From contig WPIO01000042.1 in assembly GCA_009760855.2 (NCBI GenBank), forward strand, positions 3,420,991 through 3,484,990: a DNA stretch of 64,000 bases, in the 5' to 3' direction. Numbering within the stretch: the stretch's first letter is position 1; each line of letters opens with the position of its first letter. The stretch is from Cristatella mucedo (lineage: Eukaryota > Bryozoa > Phylactolaemata > Cristatellidae). Positions 57,605 to 64,000 of the stretch are shown one piece after another. Below the pieces are notes generated by a model, which saw nothing but the letters and a program-made list of their open reading frames with translations, did no database searches and had not been told where the DNA came from. The position numbers and the translations under genes were made by a program.

Positions 57605-58318
57605 TTCTCAGCTGACGGAGGAGATCAATGCATTTTTAGAGTTAATGGGGAGAAAATCCGACAAATTTCCCGAGCTAAGTGACAAGAACTGGCTTTGTGA
57701 CTTTGCCTTTGCTGTAGACATACTTTCGCACATGAAGGAGCTGAACACCAAGCTACAGGAGAAAGATCAATTTGTGCACGACATGTACACAAATGTTAGG
57801 GCCTTCAAATCCAAGCTGACTCTTTTTCCAGACAAATTTCAAACAAATCTTTCATTCATTTCGCCACGCTAGCCATGCAGGAAGAGGCGACCCTAAACGC
57901 AAAGAAATATAGCAAATCACTGGAGGACTTCCAAGGAGAATTCTGCCGTCGTTAAAAAAAAAAAAAAAAGTTGAAAAGTCACTTCATCTGGTTTCTGTCC
58001 CCTGTCACAAGACCCTAAAAAACAGCCCCACGGGAGCTGCAGTTGGAACTGATAGATCTTCAGGCTGACTCTGTATTAAAAGAGAATTGCTAGCACTCCA
58101 TGCGGTGTCACCTGCTACATCATAGTGCTAGTAGGCCCTGCAACTTAACGATGGTGCCAACATCAGCGTGCACATCCTTAACAATAGCAGCATTAGCTAT
58201 TCTGAGAAGGCAAGTTGAAATGTTTGAACGTGTCAAGCAACTAAGCAATAAGATCATGCTAAAATACAAGTCGAGATCAGATTTCAAAGCAAGGAGCAAC
58301 TATATTCTGGATTTTTAA
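57605..58318 (+). mobile_element. hAT transposase remnant, unit 2 second copy
   Basis: Copy of 39620-40330. At 57954-57969 an A run replaces TTGTGATTTTGAAAAAG-like sequence of unit 1, which looks like an error or a replacement of ~12 bases. Confidence 0.85.
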
Positions 58319-60355
58319 TCATACTCGCCTCCACAATCCACTCGCCTGCACATGTACACGAGCCCTCAATAAATCCGCAGGTGTTACTCATTTAAGGCTC
58401 AATCTTTCTCAAGCTCTGCTAAAACTAATTTGAAATCCATTTTGGGGCTCTTCTTACACAACCTACTCTTCTGGTCAACGTCATTTTCCCCTATCCTTCC
58501 AATTAATCGAAGGCCATCACAGGCCAAGCTTTTCTTTTGCATGCAGGATAAATTTTTTTGTTTCGAGAATTTTTCAACGGTCAAGTGACCGAGACAAATG
58601 CACGACAAATGAATGCTATGCAAAAAGAACCAGCTAGAATGTTCAAAGAAATTAAAATTGCAAACCAGCATGGTACCAGTGGCACTACCATACGTTCTAT
58701 TTGGTCAAAGCCTGAAACTTTTGGTTGAATGGCTTTGAGACATGACTTGAAATATGAAATTTAATGGCCGGAAACTGGCAACACTGAATAATAATCAGGT
58801 GGTCATGATTTTAAAAATGTCGTATGAGAAGCAAGTTTGACTTCGCTGCTACCATATCTACAGAGCCGACGAAATACGTCTTAACCGAGGGAATTAAAAA
58901 AAAAGGTGCTCTAATTGGCATGCCAGCAAAAAAAGACTTGGAGCACTGATGCAAAGATAAAGGTAATGGGGCCATCAATCACAGGAGTCCATATGCTGCA
59001 TCAACCCAGTGGCTCATAGAGCTCGATCAATTTTGGTTTCGTAACCTGTATCCCAATAAAAAACTTGCTAGCAGAATAAAAGTCAGAAGCGCCCAAAAAG
59101 TGGAATTTCCATGACCGAAGCTATAAAGGAAAAAAAGGTGGCACCGGTCCATTATGAATGGCATAGCAAATAATCAGAAGCTGGCGAAAAGTTGTATCAA
59201 AAAGTAACTTAAATTAAATCAGCCTGCCTACGTATGTAATCAAACTGAAATACAGCTGATATTCTACAACAAGGGTTGACCAACTAGAGTTTAATTTCAT
59301 GTTAATCATGTAACGTCAAATATCATAGAAAACAGTGTTTTGAGTTTACCGACCAAATTAGACGATATAGTATATGCAAGCACACGTGCAACGGTCCTGC
59401 ACTCTACATCTTCGAACAGCAATAAACCTACTAATCCAAAATAGGCGTCTTTGAGCTATGGTTTGTATTGCTTATTATTGAAAATAGTATTCTTTATTTA
59501 CCAACCAAATTGTATGCGATTGCACTAAGGCGTTATATTGCCATGTCTTCGGACGGCCCAGGTCATTGGAAGCCATAGCGTTAGAACAAGCCGACGCAAT
59601 GTCCTAAAATTAGGTAGATAAACCCGAAACACATCGGCGTTAGAATTAGTCGGGGGGGGGGGGGGGTTCGCTGGTCCAAGACACTGCATCAAAAAGCATG
59701 TTCGTCATGCCGTAAAATTTTGAAAGTAAACCCGGAAAACTGTTTTCTGTAAATTAATATCAAAACTGCAGCTGTGAAAAGCTTATTGTGGCAACGGTAG
59801 CTGTATTGCTGGTCAAGCTAAATTAAATTATTAAATAAACAATTAAATAAAAACATTGAATGAAATAAAGCAGTCGCTCGTCGAGTGGAATGTGGACATA
59901 ATCTGGTCGTTGGGCGCAGTCAGGGGGCATAGGTATTGGGGCGACAGGTCGCCCCCCCCATTAGCCAACTTGGCCCTGCCACTTTTGAGCTCCTCTGCAA
60001 GTCTAGTACATCCGTAACGGATGCTACTAAAGTTACGATTGAGAGGCTATCGGACACGGAGTGACGAAAAAGAGTTGCAAGGTGGCGAGATTTCTGTTGA
60101 ACATTTCTGGGCTGCATCCAGAGAGGAGCTATGCAATAGATGTACGAGAGTCTGATGAAGCAGGTGCTCCGTCGAGCAGCCATACCCTTCCAGTGACACG
60201 GCCTTTCTTTACAAGGTCAAACTCTACAAGGTCATGTCAATCCAATGCTCATCATTAAAAAGCACGGGTCCAGGAAGGCTTCTCACATCGTTCGTCAAGG
60301 AAAATCACGTTAGTCCATGTTACGGTTAGCGGTTTCTTTAGTATTAGGCGGTAAG

Positions 60356-63300
60356 CAAGATACAGTAGCCAATGTGACGAGCTACTATAATTTGCAACAG
60401 TGCATGAATATAATCGACACTAGAGCTCACTGCCTGTGGACTTGATTCGCCGAGTCATAGTATAATTATACATCTATTACATGGTCACTCCCAAACATAA
60501 TGGTCGCCATCTTGCCACGTGGTGGAAGTGCCGTGTGATGGAAGGATGGCAGTACATAATCGCTTTAATTGGTATGGACAGAAATAGACGTATAACACAT
60601 AATAGCAATAAATAGAGTAGAGACTGTCGTATTTCTAGATCTTGCACAGTTACTGGACATTACAGGGATTAATAATAATATAGATACAGCCAGTAGGAGA
60701 GAAGCTAAGTGCAGTTCCAGTTGTATTGCTAAAGTTCGAGGAAATACCACGGGAATATTTAAAAGATAAGCAAAATAGATTTGCTAATCAGATCTAAAAA
60801 TATCACGTAAACGTGCGACAGGCAAATACCAATCAGTCTCTCTAACGGCTGCTTGTCTAAAGCCTTACCGACAGGAGGATTGCAGTCAATATGTTTGAGG
60901 ACGTCTTCTTGACCGGAAGCATACCGGTTAGAATCCTTTTTTCCCCTGTTAAATAATAATAATAATAAAATAATAATAATTCACTTGATAAAGCACCCTC
61001 AAAGACCTCTGATCTATTTCTAGGCGCCTTACGTTTGCTGCAATATAAATGAACAGATGGCGAGTTCTTTCTTAGCATTCACGCAGGACGTCAACTTCGC
61101 TTGCTTGTATTGTTGGAGCAATATCATTTGGCGGTTGGGTATCGTCGATCCGGAATGAACTGTCATCCCCACAAATGTTATTTTTCCTCTCGAGAATTGT
61201 CCGAATAGGATTCCACGTTAGGGCAATCTTTCGATGGCGGGAACAGTGCCTGAAAAAATATATGCTAGCTGTGTTTGCAATCATAGAATAAAAGTAATAA
61301 CAGATGGAAAAAAGCTGTACGATTAAAAACGGCATGGATCTGAAATAGAAGTACTGCTTAGTTTGTATTACTAATACACACAATTATGACCCTACTCGAC
61401 ACATTAAATTATGAAGACAGTAAGTCTTATGCAAGATAACTATTGACCTACCGTTAAGGAAAAGTACTTAATACAAATATAAATGAGGCTGTTAAATCAG
61501 CTAATATCTTATCTATCTTCAAATGCTCAAAATACTGCTTCGAGAGCAGAAAACTTCAATTATTTTCGTCTTTGATACCAGCAACGCTAATATTAAGTAG
61601 ACACTTTCAGCATCACAACAGAAGCAGTCCTAGATTCTGCAAACAGAAGCAAATTACATGCATATTCTGTTTTCGTTTGACCATGAAAACTCCCGGATAA
61701 CCCTAGCGCTTGAGAGTTCACAACCATTCAATATACAGTGGTATCGCAGCTTACGACTTTCATTCCATCAGTGCCGGAGCTCGTAAGTAAAATTACTCAT
61801 ATGTCAAATCCATTCTCCACACTGAACTAAATTAAAATGCCATTAATCCGTTCCGGACCATTAAAAAAAAGCGCTGCGATTTTTGTCGTGTTCTTAAATT
61901 AAAAAAAATATACCTAAAATAATGAATACTGTTTTTAAAAACAATACAATAAAATGTCTTTTAATAAATAGGCTTTATCAATCCTAATGTAAAGGAGCAT
62001 CTTTTAGATCGGACGACTTGAAGATGCTAATAGAATTAGTAGAGAAAGGCTGAAACTAATATTTGAATCTTATTCGCTGATGTTTGCCCTTTTCACTGGG
62101 CTTTCCTAGCTTTCAGTTTATTGACTGGGCCAGTACGCAGACAGACCGATAGTTATCAGTTATGCGATAAACTCTCACACGATGACATTGTCTAAACAGA
62201 GTACGGTATATATTTAGCTGTTCCTGTCATAGTCGGATTTGACGCCGGAGTCTGGCAATCTTGTGCGTCAAAGCACCACGACGGCTCGCTCGAGTCAGGG
62301 AACAAACCCACAGGCCTGTACTTGGCGTCACAGCAGGGTCGTAGGGCAGTGCATCTTACAACGGAACACCGTTCGCTGCCGTACCCTTATAGGCCTGAGT
62401 AACCTACACGCTGTGTGACGTTCGCTGCGACAAACTCGCGATGGAGTATCTGAAGCTGGCTCTCATAACCCGAATTTTAGCTCGTAACTCAATGCGAAAA
62501 CCCGGCCGAGAGACAGCTTGTATCTCGAAACATTCGTATGTCGAGGACACTCGTTAGCCGAGGTACACAGCACTCTTTCGATACTCCGTCTCACTGGCTA
62601 AGACATTTCCGTTTCATGTGCTCTAGCAGAATCCCGATGACATTAAGTCTGTGTCTGGTCAAATAGAAATATGAGGAACTAGGATTCTAATATTTTTTTT
62701 CCGGAAATACCTTTTTTGCTGCAAATGTGCAGGATGCAATAAAAAACAGTCATCGACATAGTGAATGCCAAAGTGCCACATTTCAAACACTTCATTTCAA
62801 AAACTTTTTCAAACGGGTGATCATGCCTCCAAAAATCTCTCTTAGTCATGCAGAAGGCAATCCTTGATCGGCTACGGGCAAATTTGGCAATTGCAAACGT
62901 GAGATTCATTCGCCACTACATATACTTGTGAGGCTGTTAAATCCGAGTCTTTCTTTAATTAAGTCCACATCAATGGCAAAGACGTCTCACCTTCAGCTAA
63001 GCAGGTCCTGTTTGGAGCGGCATATACGAGGACAGCTGAATGCAATGTCACAAAAGATATAAGCAGAATACCTAAAGGTATTACCAAGAAGTTATGTAAA
63101 GGTCCGCACTGCCCCTTGCAGTCGCCCAAGAGCTGTCTAGCCCTTGGAGAAATGTGCAACCAATGACTGCAGGTACCTCTGTTGAAATATCGTAACAATC
63201 CTCGACCCTGATGGAGCTGTTTAGGCGAACCCTAATCTGGATAGAGCTGCCATGAGGTTGCTTGCTGTCATATCTTCATGCTGACTCTATTGACAGTGCA

Positions 63301-64000
63301 GGTCTGTCTGTGGACAGAATCGGTGTCAATATTCTTGGGCAGATCATTTACAACGTTACTTTCTATTTGCAGGTAAACTGCCAGTACATATCTTGCCCGA
63401 TTTTAAGTGCAGTGTCGTGTATAAAAGTTTTTACAACTGATAATTCGTAACTTATTGTCAGTGTTTGCTTCTTCTTGGTGTAAGCGAAATGCTCCGGCCC
63501 TGTTCTGTTTCGAGTTTTAACAGTTAGCTGGTGTTGGCAATTTAAGATTTTGAGGAATACAGTCGGATTCATTTTCCTTCTAATTCTGTTTTAAACATAA
63601 ATCCAGCGGATTTATTAGAAGGTGTACACATCTTTATAAGAACAACTGTCCTGTAACTTATTCGACGATTTTTTTTTAAATCTAGTAAGTGATGTTATCG
63701 AAACTTGGCAAAGGCACACTTTACTTGGAAGCACAACGCCCCACTTAGAAATGCAATGATTACATTGGCAATTATTAGACAAGCCGATTTTTTATTGTGC
63801 TATATCTCTCAAATGTATGACAAAATAGGGACGAATTCTCTATCCCGACCGGCTTATTTAAACCATGACCTGGATAGGACCAGCCAACCAAGCAAAGCTG
63901 TTAATATTTGTGTCTCCTTTAGTTATTATCAGCAAGGCCAAATGGCTTATTCTGCTTTGCAGTTACATTCTCCACCTTTTCCCATTTGCTCAAAGACATT
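60356..64000. repeat. Duplicated block A, copy 3 (indel-rich, cut by window end)
   Basis: Matches 42360-45969. Differences are dominated by 1-5 base insertions and deletions (CTCTCTAACGG, CGCAGGACG, TCGAGGACAC, GCACAACGCCCCACTT). The tail-exon frames (about 60785-60945 and 61082-61257) are frameshifted here, and the last exon's SGQEDV segment is unaffected. Confidence 0.93.
61736..62575. mobile_element. Pogo/Tigger-like element (block A3)
   Basis: Third copy of the same insertion, with several extra single bases (CCCGGCCG, CGAGGACAC). Confidence 0.68.

Overview
This is metazoan, almost certainly invertebrate, nuclear DNA. It is AT-rich, gene-poor and intron-containing, with coding sequence present only as short exons flanked by GT/AG sites. 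Repeats fill it: non-LTR retrotransposons of the L2/CR1 kind with (ATT)n 3' tails, tRNA-headed SINEs, hAT and pogo/Tigger-like DNA transposons, and long (CT)n and (CA)n tracts. No RNA gene, CRISPR array or bacterial-style operon is visible. The species cannot be named from the sequence.

The recognisable cellular genes lie on the minus strand. (1) Inhibitor-of-apoptosis (IAP/BIRC) exons. A BIR domain is split over two exons in three copies (18.5-19.7, 28.5-29.7 and 46.3-47.5 kb). A second, diverged BIR is split over three exons (24.4-25.9 kb), and a UBA exon lies downstream of it (21.5-21.7 kb). No RING exon was found. (2) A family of related exons that look like cytoplasmic-tail exons of an unidentified protein, sharing a motif like S-G-Q-D-D-x(2,4)-G-Y-N-P. 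They occur at 0.43-0.88, 33.3-33.6, 34.1-34.4 and 35.7-35.9 kb, and again in the duplicated copies.

Layout. 1-3.6 kb is the end of a duplicated unit (block A1). 3.6-16 kb is mostly unidentified sequence with decayed LINE fragments, including a minus-strand LINE that carries a perfect 68-bp palindrome. 16-28 kb holds LINEs, the first BIR copy (block B1), the UBA exon and the diverged BIR gene, ending in a fairly complete LINE at 26-28 kb. From 28.14 kb to the end the window is essentially two copies of an ~18-kb unit (28.14-45.97 and 45.98-64.0 kb): BIR exons, hAT remnant, tail-exon cluster, (CT)n tract, LINE, (CA)n plus hAT remnant, then block A. Flanking parts of the two units are nearly identical. 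The part at about 31.0-33.6 versus 48.9-51.6 kb is clearly more diverged, and 31.0-31.9 kb instead matches 40.3-41.2 kb, which points to conversion or recombination between repeats. The last ~3.6 kb differs from its twin mainly by single-base insertions and deletions, so sequencing or assembly error must be considered before that copy is called biological.

Little can be said about genes working together. IAPs bind caspases or signalling partners through BIR domains, bind ubiquitin through UBA and ubiquitinate through RING. The locus looks like an IAP neighbourhood broken up and multiplied by segmental duplication and transposons. The tail-exon family beside it may be a second, unrelated multigene or alternative-exon array.
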